A stretch of 28,273 bases of DNA from contig NW_013546167.1 in NCBI RefSeq assembly GCF_000760515.2, forward strand, positions 1 to 28,273, given 5' to 3'. This DNA comes from Mitosporidium daphniae. Taxonomy: Eukaryota > Microsporidia. Both the position numbers and the translations under genes were made by a program. The notes below the pieces were generated by a model, which saw only the letters and a program-made list of their open reading frames with translations, did not search any database and was not told the DNA's origin. Below are positions 19,576-28,273 of this stretch, piece by piece; the first letter of the stretch is position 1; each line of letters starts with the position of its first letter.

Positions 19576-20712
19576 TCATTTTAATAGCAAAGATTCATAA
19601 TTTAAAATCACCTCTTGCAGGGGAATAAATGAACCGGGCTTCAACCTGCAAGCAAGAGCCTTTAAGAAGCAAGCAAGCTCATTTTTTGCTATATCCAGCG
19701 AGCTTCGGGGTTTATCTGTAACAAAAGCCATGAATTTGTCCCCACTAGTTTTGGAGATGTAGTTATGTTCTAATATATAATGAACGATATGAATGTGTGA
19801 TTGTAAATATACAGTAAAATTAGCAAGGAATTCCGGATTGCTAACAAGATAAAATGAATGCGTATGTGTGCTATCTGCTGTCTTAAATATGGCAATTGGG
19901 GTATAAAACTCCAATAAAAAAGAATCGTCACTCAGGTCCAAAGATTTTGAATAAACATCCTTTTTAAAAAAAGACAATAAGAAAGGATGAATAAGGGACC
20001 GTTGGAGATTGAGCAGCAGACTTTTTTCCAGAAAAGGCAGCTTTAAGATAGAGCCCGAAATGGCAAGTTTAAGAACGAAGTTCGGAGTTTCAAAATAAAT
20101 AGAGATGTTATTGCTTAGCCAGGTATAGAAATCCATACCGGATAATATATTCTTTGGGATGCATTGAGAAGATGAGCTTAACAGAAACTTTGTTTTGACA
20201 CTTCCCCAATCAGATTGGGAGCTTAGGAGCGAAAGAGACCTAAAAGAAGAGGCCTCGGCGGGGATTTCTTTGGAGAAATCATATTCAGCATCATACTTTC
20301 GTAAGATGGCGGTATAAATGGAATCCTCCGATTGAAGCTCCTTTTGCAATTCCGTTTTAACAATATTAGAATTTGATAATAGCTCGCTGTGTTGAGAAAT
20401 TTCCAATATTGACATGGTAATTTCCTCTTCTTTCTTCTCGATTTGGCTAAGATTTTCTATCAAAATACTATTGGCAGTCTTTTGCTTTATAAGACTGTCA
20501 AATTTGATGCATTTCCTAATTGGTATGGATCTTTTGGATATTGACCCAGCATGAATCCTCTGAAGGTGAGAATATTCTGGTTCAATTAAAAGTTCCGAAT
20601 CATCCTCGTCCTCGTCCTCTTCATCTGATTTTACTCTGCCCTTTCCAACTCGATTGGTAGGCTTGCATGAGGACAAGGAAGACGCAGGGGAGCACCGTAT
20701 TACGACTTCCAT
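19576..20712 (-). CDS. Unknown protein with acidic N-terminal region
   Basis: Single exon, 378 residues. I do not recognise the family. An acidic run (SDEEDEDEDDSE, about 29-40) follows a Lys/Arg patch; then comes a basic stretch SISKRSIPIRK, a coiled-coil-like segment (LIENLSQIEKKEEEIT to about 135), and a C-terminal half of about 190 residues with hydrophobic beta/alpha-looking segments (FVLKLAISGSILKLPFLEK, FLANFTVYLQSHIHIVHYI) but no transmembrane helix I would trust. No signal peptide. A nuclear or chromatin role is possible from composition but is a guess. It starts 45 bp from the divergent proteasome gene and may be co-regulated with it. Continuous frame and codon use support it being real. 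Confidence 0.8.
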   Translation of the reverse strand: MEVVIRCSPASSLSSCKPTNRVGKGRVKSDEEDEDEDDSELLIEPEYSHLQRIHAGSISKRSIPIRKCIKFDSLIKQKTANSILIENLSQIEKKEEEITMSILEISQHSELLSNSNIVKTELQKELQSEDSIYTAILRKYDAEYDFSKEIPAEASSFRSLSLLSSQSDWGSVKTKFLLSSSSQCIPKNILSGMDFYTWLSNNISIYFETPNFVLKLAISGSILKLPFLEKSLLLNLQRSLIHPFLLSFFKKDVYSKSLDLSDDSFLLEFYTPIAIFKTADSTHTHSFYLVSNPEFLANFTVYLQSHIHIVHYILEHNYISKTSGDKFMAFVTDKPRSSLDIAKNELACFLKALACRLKPGSFIPLQEVILNYESLLLK

Positions 20713-20757
20713 AAAATTAAAATCATTGAAAATTTTAGAATTTATTAATTGTACACA
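20713..20757. promoter_or_regulatory. 45-bp divergent promoter region
   Basis: Only 45 bp of AT-rich DNA separates the start codons of the acidic unknown protein and the proteasome beta-3 gene. Any promoter must be bidirectional or extend into coding sequence. No proteasome-associated element is recognisable. Confidence 0.5.
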
Positions 20758-21417
20758 ATGGGCAGTGATCCAACCACTTATAATGGAGGTTCTCTTGTAG
20801 CAATGTGTGGCAAGAACTGTGTTGCCATTGCCTCTGATCTTCGTTTTGGTATACAGGCAATGACTGTCGGAATGGATTTCCCAAAAATATTTCCCTTGGA
20901 TGATGATTCGGGCCCAAAGCTTTGTGTTGGCCTGTCCGGATTAGCCAGCGACGTCCAAACGCTTTCCACTGCCATTAAGGCCTTTACCAAGTCTGCCCTT
21001 ATTGAGTCACAGGGATCTTTTCCTACATCTCTACTTCGCCCATCCACTTTGGCTTCGAGAATATCAACTATGCTTTATGGCCAACGATTTTCACCATGGT
21101 TCGTAGAACCCATTATTGCTGGAATAGACGAGTCATTTGATGGAAACAATTCACCATTTATTTGTTCAATCGATCTGCTCGGCTCAATTAGCATTGCAAA
21201 CGATTTTGTTACCTCTGGCACGGCTTCATCTTCGCTTTCCGGCATTTGTGAGTCACTCTGGGCTCCTGACATGGATCAGGAACAATTATTTGAGGCCGTT
21301 TCGCAAGCTCTTCTGTCAGCCATGGGTAGAGATGCATTAAGTGGCTGGGGTACTGTAGTCCATATAATAACTCCCGAAGGAAGAACCATACGTCATGTTG
21401 AATGTAGAATGGACTAG
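20758..21417 (+). CDS. 20S proteasome subunit beta-3 (PSMB3/PUP3)
   Basis: Structural, non-catalytic beta subunit of the 20S core. Intronless, 219 residues, similar to the usual length of about 205. NGGSLVAMCGKNCVAIASD, RFGIQAMTVGMDFPKIFP, GLSGLASDVQT, EPIIAGID, PFICSIDLLG, FVTSGTASSSLSG, ESLWAPDMD, and the C-terminal MD match PSMB3 along its length. As in the family, no Thr1 propeptide cleavage site (G-T-T-T) is present: serine-leucine follows Gly-Gly. Start: the ATG at 20758; codons upstream offer only TTG. Confidence 0.97.
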   Translation: MGSDPTTYNGGSLVAMCGKNCVAIASDLRFGIQAMTVGMDFPKIFPLDDDSGPKLCVGLSGLASDVQTLSTAIKAFTKSALIESQGSFPTSLLRPSTLASRISTMLYGQRFSPWFVEPIIAGIDESFDGNNSPFICSIDLLGSISIANDFVTSGTASSSLSGICESLWAPDMDQEQLFEAVSQALLSAMGRDALSGWGTVVHIITPEGRTIRHVECRMD

Positions 21418-21471
21418 GACTGAGTTCGTGTCAATAATAAACCCTGAACTAATAGCCTTAATGTGCGATAC

Positions 21472-21765
21472 TCAAAAGGCCTCCGTTGAATACAATACAA
21501 TGGCAGAGAAAAAAATTACAAATAAAGTGAAAATAAAACCAACGCAGGCAAGAGCCTGGGCATAATTTAAAGGCAAATGTTTGGGGCGCCAGACGTTACA
21601 TCCAGAATAGCTGTCCATAAAATGCACCGTATGGAACGTTCCTAATGTGCTTTTAGCGGCCTCGTTGCTGCTCATCAAAATAGGATCAACTATTATTTCT
21701 GTCAAAGGAATATCCTGCATAATTAAAATTTCAAAATTGACAAATGATGGAGTCTTTATACACAT
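21472..21765 (-). CDS. Small tail-anchored membrane protein, unknown
   Basis: 97 residues from the ATG at 21765; an internal ATG at 21720 would give 82. One strong transmembrane helix near the C-terminus (ALACVGFIFTLFVIFFSAIVL), preceded by a short soluble stretch with WRPKHLPLNYAQ, suggests a tail-anchored or type II ER-type protein. No family recognised. The 27 nt from 21741 to 21715 start GTCAAT and end ATGCAG in frame, so a small intron is possible. It lies convergent to proteasome beta-3 (54 bp between stops). Length is modest, so coding status is likely but not proven. Confidence 0.6.
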   Translation of the reverse strand: MCIKTPSFVNFEILIMQDIPLTEIIVDPILMSSNEAAKSTLGTFHTVHFMDSYSGCNVWRPKHLPLNYAQALACVGFIFTLFVIFFSAIVLYSTEAF

Positions 21766-21947
21766 TTGTTGAGCCAATTAAACCTGCTAGTGTAATTGTG
21801 GTGAATGATAAATTTCATGCCAACTTTGAAATTTTAACTTTTGATAAATTGCAACTTCTGGCGTTTATTATTTTAATACACCAAAATGGCATTTTGGTCA
21901 ATATGCAATCGTTGCCATTGTGCCAAATTTTCTAAATTTGAATTTTT

Positions 21948-23543
21948 ATGCTCCAGGCATTGTATTTACTTGATCACAAGGGAAAGCCATTGATATCAAG
22001 ATGCTATAGAGGACCGTTCCCTCAGCATATAATAGAAAAATTCATGGCGCTTTTGAAGACCACGGAAGAAAAGCTTCAATGCGCACCGCCAATTATTTCA
22101 TCGGGCCCACCAGACGAGGGCATTTACTATCTATATGTCAGAATGGGAAATATTTTTGGTATTTGTGGTATATTGTGATCATTAGTCGTTGGGGTAACCA
22201 CTTGTAATGCCAATGCAGCTTCTATTTTTGTTTTCCTTCATAAATTTCTGGAGGTTTTTGAAATATCTTATTTTAGGTTCTAAAGGGATATTTTAAGGTT
22301 ATTGAGGAGGAAACTATACGGGACAATTTTGTACTCATTTATGAGCTTCTTGATGAAATGGTGGATTGGGGGTATCCGCAATTTACAGAAACTCCCATCC
22401 TTAAAGAGTAATGTTTGTTTTTCTGACTGTGTGTAGATATATTACACAGCGAGGATTTAGATTTATTACACGCCAAGAGCATCCTCCGGAAAGCATCACT
22501 TCAAATATTTCTTGGCGGTCCGAAGGAATTAAATACAGGAAAAATGAAGTCTTTTTAGACTTGGTTGAGAACTTGAATTTATCGGTAAAAATGTTCCCTT
22601 CATTGTAGGTTAATTCGAATGGACACGTCATCTCTTCTGATATCACCGGAATTTTAAGAATGAAATGTGACTTAAGTGGAATGCCAGAGCTGCGCTTAGG
22701 TAGGAAAATCGATGACATTTGGTTAGGCCTTAATGATAAAATATCCCTGACGCCAATGAATGGGAGTGGGCTTGTGTGTCCTACCGGTATAGAGTTAGAG
22801 GATATAAAATTTCATCAATGTGTGCGTCTAAACATGTTTGACCAGGACCGAACGATCTCGTTTATCCCACCTGACGGCGAATTTGAGTTGATGAGATACC
22901 GGCTTTCCGTTATTCCTGGGTCTTCTCATGAAGCAATCGGGACGCAGCCGATACTTTCATCGACCGGAAATAACATGCCGCTTATCTGGGTCGAGTGTAC
23001 CACGATTTGCCATTCTGAGACTAGAACAGAGTGCTTTTTGAAGGCTAAGGCCAATTTTTTGAAAAAATATGTTGCCACCGGAGTGGAAGTTCATATTCCC
23101 GTGCCTTATGATATTTTTGCCCCCAAATTCAAGGTATCATTTCGGTCGCGTCAACTGCTAGACTAACCACGGAAATGGCAAATATTCTCCAGAAAAAAAC
23201 ATCATCATTTGGAAGATAAAGCAATTTCCTGGAGGAAAGGAATATTGGTTTAATGTGGAGTACAGCATGCCCACAATCAAAGAGCCACCATCATTGCCAG
23301 GGGCGCAAATTTCATCGACCACCTTGATTGCTCAGAAGGCTCCAATTAGCGTCATTTTCGAGATACCATACTACGCCGTTTCCGGTCTTTCGGTAAAATA
23401 TTTGAAGATTATCGAGGACTCTGGATACCAAGCTGTGCCTTGGGTACGGTATTTGACTCGTAATGGAAGTAAGGGCGAATTTCCTTTTCTTAGATGTTCA
23501 CTTCAAAATGCCGATCCCCATCAAGACAAGTGCTGCTGATTGA
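21948..23543 (+). CDS. AP-1 clathrin adaptor complex mu subunit
   Basis: Medium subunit of the Golgi/endosome AP-1 adaptor, binding YxxPhi cargo signals. Exons: 21948-22158, 22186-22253, 22277-22407, 22437-22584, 22609-22699, 22727-23133, 23162-23468, 23494-23543; 470 residues. The longin-type N-terminus is [19 protein letters not shown]; then [87 protein letters not shown] and [18 protein letters not shown], with the AP-1-type wording throughout. An insertion of about 20 residues ([18 protein letters not shown]) follows the RYRLSVI strand. The last intron (23469-23493, GTAAGG...TTAG) changes the C-terminus; without it a stop falls at 23537. Seven introns of 23-29 nt. Confidence 0.94.
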
Positions 23544-23566
23544 ATAGATTGATATTAAAGCTTTAA

Positions 23567-24697
23567 CTACCCCAACAGTTTTATTAGTTTGTCTAAAATG
23601 TTCAATTGGCCCCTTTTGCCCTCAAAAGCGTTCATGTGGTCTTGGAGGACACACCGCTGAATGGACAATGTTAGCAGGGCATCAAACGAAGAAATGGGCT
23701 GCCGATTCTCCATAGAGATGTAAAGCCTCTTTCCAGAAAGTGTAAATAAAAAGCCGGAATGGCATATCTCCACAGGAATGGCCTTTAAAGCTTCATTTAG
23801 AATCTAGCAATTAAAGCCATCAAATACTCTTGTGTAAATCTCCTCGTCTAAAAGATACCTTCTGGCTCTTAATAGCTTTGTATTAAAATCTGTTGACGAT
23901 ATTTTCCCATTTTCTGTGGGCGGCAGTTCCCGATTGTCTGTGGGCGGAATTTCCCCACCATCAACTTGCCTTTCAAATGAATGTTGTAAGCCCATGCTGC
24001 TGTCTGTTATGCTAATGTTGAGCCGGCGATTTTCAAGATGGAGGGGTGGTATTTCTTTCAATACTACCTCATTTGACAGCGTATCAATTGCAAGCTTAGC
24101 ATACTTATGATTGGGTGAATGCTCGGAACCGCACTTGATATGGGAATAATCTATCAGGAAAAAGGCATCATTGCCAGTGAAAGAGATATTTGATGGAGTA
24201 AAAAACCAGCCGTCTGCGATCAGACTTTTTGCGGTCGCAATCAATTTGTTGTGTAAAGCTGCTGATGTGGAGTTTTTCACAGCCTTTGATGCCAATACGG
24301 AGGCTACTTCGGATAATTGCTAACCAGCATCAAAGGAAATCGTTACCTTAATACAAAGACCATATGACAAGGCCAAGTTGTGGGCGAGTACAAAGTTCCG
24401 CTGCTTTTGAAGACGTATTTTCTGAAATTCCAGCATCTTGCCCTCTTTGTTTGAATTCAGTGCATCAAGTAAGATCTCCAATTCAGAACGAGCATGACTA
24501 AAGTAAAATGAAATCTAACAACGGAACTACGTCAAATTGCCCAGCAAAATGGATACCCGATTTTTCTGTTCATCTTGAGAAGAACCGCTCAAATTTGATG
24601 GCACAATATTCTCCGTAGAGAGGGAATACACAATTGGCCCAAAGTCAATATGCTCCAAGTGATCCATTACATCGTTATTAAAATGAGGCCCAGACAT
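23567..24697 (-). CDS. Possible Mediator subunit 17-like protein
   Basis: Exons: 24697-24531, 24497-24347, 24319-23828, 23803-23567; 348 residues; introns 33, 27 and 24 nt. A helical region ARSELEILLDALNSNKEG and QKIRLQKQRNFVLAHNLAL is followed by LIADGWFFTPSNISF, FFLIDYSHIKCGS and a C-terminal beta-rich part (ICHSGFLFTLSGKRLYISM). The order of helical bundle, GW.F and I-DYS..GS recalls MED17/SRB4, but similarity is weak and the protein is shorter than yeast Srb4; treat the name as a hypothesis. Gene structure itself is well supported by frame restoration. Its start lies 68 bp from the divergent OST1 start and its stop 23 bp from the AP-1 mu stop. Confidence 0.7.
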
Positions 24698-24765
24698 TTT
24701 GGATAAAAATTGCAATTTAAAATTAGAAGCAATCCGAAGCTGATTTTTGCACTTTATTATCAGTT

Positions 24766-26331
24766 ATGAATCGACTAAATCCCAGGTTCATATTGATGTT
24801 GGCAACTTTATTGTCGCTTTGCTTTATCGAGACGTGCTACTCTTCATTCCATATAAACTCTGTAACTACCTTTATCGATATATCGCATCACGTTCGAGTA
24901 AATAGCATCATCAAAATTGATCCATTGCCCTCCGGTCATCACTCGTTCAGGCTGTGTCTCGATGCTGGGCTTATTGATAGTCTTGTATTATTTACATTGA
25001 AGATTTCGGAGAATACAATTGAGCCCTCGAAAAGCGAAATTGACGCGTCTAGGTAGTTTCAATTTCTGATATATTAGATCTCACAAAACTTTCTATTTCG
25101 ATTTTGACCTTGATGGTCCTTCTGTAGTGGATCAGATGATCGCTACTATTATGCTTGGAAGTCCGGGAGTTCCTTCTTTTGATATTACCAACTATCATGA
25201 CAAACCCACGTATAAATTTGCCATCCCATCAGTTTTATTGATGCCTTATGATGTCGATTTTGAGACTACTAAGCTCAGGTATTTGGCGGCTTAATATTTT
25301 CTTTAGATTTTCAAACTGTGATCCCTTAAGCTTGCCGCCTAGCTTTGTATCAACGGGAAACACGTTCACTTTGCCCCTATCAAATGTTCCTGCCATGACC
25401 AACAAGCTCGAACCGTTTGAGGTGGTCAATAGATCCCCAAAGCTTCAATTTTTCAAGTATCCAATGATTGCTTACTTTCCGTAGCTATTCACGAAACATC
25501 CAAGTTTCATACAAAGATCTGTTTGTTACGGAAAAGATAGACTTGAAAAACTTGGGACCCAGGTAAGCATTATTTATTACTGACATGTGTTATCAGCCTT
25601 GCATCCCCCTTTACTAGACTTCGATATGCCTATACTAATATTCAGAGCATCCATTGTGCTATGAAAGATATGCCATTCATACTCCCTTCAGATGCATATG
25701 ATGTTACCTACAGGGACGAAGTTGGTCTTATTTCAACCAGTGATTTCATCGAACATGAAGGGATGACAATCTTTAATTGTAGACCTCGATATCCAGTTTT
25801 TGGAGGTTGGGCCTCTTCATTCGAGATCCACTATAAGCTTCCGATTGCTGATCGACTTCATAAGACAAAATCTGGTGTTCATTATGTCGAATTGAAAGTG
25901 GGCCAACTCGCCCTGGATGCCATTACTTCCTCATTTAAAATGGACATTGTGCTTCCGGAAACTTCAAAGTATAATGTGTGCTTTTAACCTCTTAGATTGT
26001 TGGCACATAACTATAACAAAATTGGATTTAAAACGTCCATTCTTACGTTTAGGACAAATCTGGGGATTTTTGACAGCCCAGTGATTCAAATTACCTCCAA
26101 CAACGTACTTGACGACCTTCTTGGAGATGAAATTAAAGTATGTTTAGTTACTTTTTAACTGTTAAGATTGAATTCGAGTATTCTTTGACCCAATCCTTCA
26201 TGTCCAAATGCTTCTTTCTTTACATGGTCTTTCAACTTCTTTTCATAGCGTTCATTTGCTACAAATTGGTCAGAGCCTTTATATCCAAATTAATCAAACC
26301 ATCCAAAGCGCTAGATAAGAAACTTCAGTGA
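24766..26331 (+). CDS. OST1: Ribophorin I / OST1, oligosaccharyltransferase subunit
   Basis: ER membrane subunit of the OST complex. Exons: 24766-25052, 25078-25278, 25307-25456, 25485-25562, 25597-25968, 25996-26137, 26167-26331; 464 residues, normal for the family. Signal peptide FILMLATLLSLCFIETCYS; RNIQVSY and DLKNLGPR mark the conserved centre; DVTYRDEVGLISTS and CRPRYPVFGGW are the strongest family motifs. One transmembrane helix lies near the C-terminus (YMVFQLLFIAFICYKL), followed by a basic cytosolic tail. Introns are 25, 28, 28, 34, 27 and 29 n, all GT-AG. Sequence between the motifs is quite diverged. AATAAA occurs about 7 bp after the stop. Confidence 0.93.
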
Positions 26332-26418
26332 AGTATTCAATAAAATGCAAAATTTTATTTTCCTAAATCATTTGGTTCGCAATGCCACATAATAAAACCC
26401 TAATAACAAAAAGCACGG

Positions 26419-26423
26419 AAAAA
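26419..26423 (-). terminator. Pol III T-run after 5S rRNA
   Basis: Five T residues on the minus strand a few bases beyond the 5S 3' end; a shorter T4 run immediately follows the gene. The site lies about 90 bp from the OST1 stop, on the opposite strand. Confidence 0.7.
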
Positions 26424-26426
26424 TAA

Positions 26427-26545
26427 AACCTACAGCACGGAGTATTCCCATGCGGTCACCCATCATAGTACTGACTCCGCCAGCACTGGCTTGACTTCGG
26501 GGATCGGACGAAACCCGGTGTTTTCCAGTGTGTATGGCCGTAGAT
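26427..26545 (-). rRNA. 5S ribosomal RNA
   Basis: Reading the minus strand from 26545: ATCTACGGCCATAC at the 5' end, CGTCCGATC, the internal control region (GATGGGTGACCGCATGGGAA) and GTGCTGTAGG at the 3' end; the two ends pair to form helix I. About 119 nt. A single dispersed copy between two protein genes on the opposite strand, with a minus-strand T5 run at 26423-26419 as terminator. Confidence 0.96.
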
Positions 26546-26635
26546 ATTTGTACTTTTGTTACAAATTATACATACGTTAATAAATGCAATGCATATTGAC
26601 AGCACTCTAATTAAATTTTTTGATTGCATTTGCAT

Positions 26636-28154
26636 ATGCATCTTCAGCGGGAACACTTAACGCCCCTCGTTAGCTTGAACGATCAAAAAGAGCCAGCGTT
26701 GCCGTCAGAGTCTAAATATACACATACCATTTCAGAGAGTAGACCCAATTGTTCTTCTGATACTATTTTGTATGTTTCAGTTCTTTATTTTAGTTTTGCT
26801 CTGGATGATGCGTTAAATTTTTCCAGATTGGCTGCCAAGTCTTTATCGCAAGATGAATTTTCGTTGTGTTTCGAGCCGAAGGATGTTCGGGACATTTCAA
26901 CGTTAAGTGGGAATTTCAAGACCCTTCTCCCAACGGCCATTCTGACCCTTTGTTATATTTGTGGGATATTCATAAGATATTGCATATTATTTCCAATGAG
27001 GTGCTGCTTTAGCGCTTATTAGCTTTAGGTTGGGATTTCTGTTTTCATCTACGATTCTCCTTGGCCTTTGCGTTCCCTTCGTATTGGCGATCAATAATCC
27101 TTGCTTGACCAGGGTTTTCTTCTTAATAATATCGAAAAGTTGGGCCTTTTCGGCTTCAGCTGTGCTTCGACATCACGGAGAAAAGCCTGATCTTTTGGGA
27201 AAGATCCCACACATATTCGTATCTAATCACACATCGTTTATTGATTTTGTTCTTCTATCCTCACACAAGATTCCACATGCAACAGTTGCTCAAACACATG
27301 GCGGCCTTTTCGGAATTGTTCAAAAGTACCTTTTATCGATCATAGGATCTCTTTCATTCCAGCGGAACGAAAAAAAAGATCGAACATTGCTTACTAAAAA
27401 ACTTCAAAATCACGTCAAGAACATCAAAAATGCGGCACCCATTCTCATATTCCCTGAAGGAACTTGTGTCAACAACGATTATACCGTTCTTTTCCATAAG
27501 GGGGCCTTTGAACTGGGAGTTGCCGTGTGTCCAGTTGCGATAAAGTAGAGACATCTTATTTTACCAGATAGGTACAACAAGAAACTGGTAGATCCGTATT
27601 GGAACACAAAGGAGCAAACTTTCACATATCACGCTTTGTATTTGATGACAAGATGGATGGTCGTTGCAGATATTTGGTGGCTGCCTCCTCAATACATTAA
27701 AGATGGAGAGGATGCAATTGATTTTGCCAATCGAGTGAAGGGAATGATATCCTCAATAGCAGGATTGAAAAATTTGTCTTGGGACGGTTACCTAAAGAAC
27801 TACATGGCCGTCAAAGACCAGTCCAAATTACGCCAAAAAAGCCAAAAGACTTATGGATCGTCACTTACCTATCGCATTGCAAGGTCCCGCCAAACTCCAG
27901 ACACCAGCCCCATCTTAAGCGATACCGAAGTTCCCAGCGTGTCGTTGAACACGGACCCAATGAATTTGGCTGATAGCGAGGAGTATACCCACAAAAGCGC
28001 TGATGATTCGCCCAAGGCTGTTGAAAACGCAGAAGACATCATGACGACAGAAAATCCCAAATGGCTCTCCTTGGATTTAACTGTGGATGTAAAGAACAAA
28101 CTGCTCAAAGCTTCCACTGCCACCCGAAACACTCATTCCATGCCCACTCTGTGA
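26636..28154 (+). CDS. Glycerol-3-phosphate acyltransferase, GPAT3/4 (LPLAT) type
   Basis: Probably acylates glycerol-3-phosphate or a lysophospholipid in the ER, the first step of phospholipid and triacylglycerol synthesis. Exons: 26636-27000, 27029-27544, 27572-28154; 487 residues; introns 28 and 27 nt. Two hydrophobic segments (about 100-140) precede the acyltransferase domain: motif I NHTSFID with His189 and Asp194, AQTHGGLFGIVQK, motif III IFPEGTCVNN (FPEGT 263-267), HKGAFELGVAVCPVAIKY, then WYLPP-like WWLPPQ and DFANRVK. This order matches animal GPAT3/GPAT4 and plant GPAT9. The last 100 residues or so are Ser/Asp-rich and unconserved. Start: ATG at 26636; upstream codons in frame begin only with TTG. 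Confidence 0.92.
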
Positions 28155-28168
28155 GGGATTTTACAAAA

Positions 28169-28261
28169 ATGTCGGAGATAAAGGGGACCTTGCTAAGATT
28201 TCAACATCTAGTTCCTTTTCTATCTTCCCAATACCAAGCTTTGCAAAAAGCAATTACTTAA
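28169..28261 (+). CDS. Possible first exon or small reading frame of a following gene
   Basis: An ATG at 28169, 14 bp after the GPAT stop, opens a 30-residue frame (MSEIKGTLLRFQHLV...). It ends in a stop before the window edge. A GT-AG intron could start inside it (GTTCCTTTT at about 28209), so it may be the first exon of a gene beyond the window. It is too short to judge. Confidence 0.25.
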   Translation: MSEIKGTLLRFQHLVPFLSSQYQALQKAIT

Positions 28262-28273
28262 TAGATTAGAAAT

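Noticed and set aside
21744-21935. Plus-strand frame just before AP-1 mu as an N-terminal extension
   Set aside because: AP-1 mu starts naturally at 21948 with the family N-terminus; the upstream frame is separated by a stop and shows no mu similarity.

Overview
This is eukaryotic nuclear DNA from a very compact, intron-rich genome that uses the standard stop codons. I place 18 protein genes (one cut by the left edge), one tRNA, one 5S rRNA and a possible start of a further gene. I infer 58 introns by restoring reading frame and family homology. All but three are 36 nt or shorter, 26 nt is the commonest length, and acceptors mostly end in TAG. Gaps between genes run from 1 bp to about 310 bp.

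The gene set looks like an early-diverging, fungus-related unicellular parasite. The closest fit I can suggest is a Mitosporidium- or Rozellomycota-like relative of Microsporidia, as inference only. Points in favour are the compactness, class I (not class II) aldolase, a Diaphanous-type formin, and survival of mitochondrial functions (a carrier and a TRAP1-like Hsp90) and of N-glycosylation (two oligosaccharyltransferase subunits), which reduced microsporidia have lost. A WNK kinase and a TRAP1-like protein are unusual for fungi, so a holozoan or other protist is not excluded.

Layout. 1-2306 (-): WNK kinase, 3' end outside the window. 2561-4820 (+): TRAP1-like Hsp90. 4960-8993 (-): Diaphanous-related formin with 12 introns. 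9099-9968 (+): mitochondrial carrier resembling the SAM carrier. 9970-10420 (-): Bud20/ZNF593 zinc-finger protein. 10449-12023 (-): aspartyl-tRNA synthetase. 12292-13439 (+): OST3/OST6. 13477-15253 (-): BSD-domain protein with a minisatellite inside its first intron. 15411-16490 (+): class I aldolase. 16590-18019 (-): GSK3 kinase. 18330-19285 (-): unknown protein with a heptapeptide-repeat tail. 19480-19564 (+): tRNA-Tyr with a 12-nt intron. 19576-20712 (-): unknown acidic protein. 20758-21417 (+): proteasome beta-3. 21472-21765 (-): small tail-anchored protein. 21948-23543 (+): AP-1 mu. 23567-24697 (-): possible MED17-like protein. 24766-26331 (+): OST1/ribophorin I. 26427-26545 (-): 5S rRNA. 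26636-28154 (+): GPAT3/4-type acyltransferase.

The genes are housekeeping genes from unrelated pathways and I see no operon-like logic. Neighbours are coupled physically instead: divergent pairs share short promoters (45-254 bp) and convergent pairs nearly touch (1 bp at 9969). The most unusual features are the splice junctions: tiny introns, two GC-AG introns, and two junctions at 9426-9451 and 10296-10326 that lack a normal splice site. The minisatellite intron is the next most unusual. I found no clear undescribed multi-gene system.
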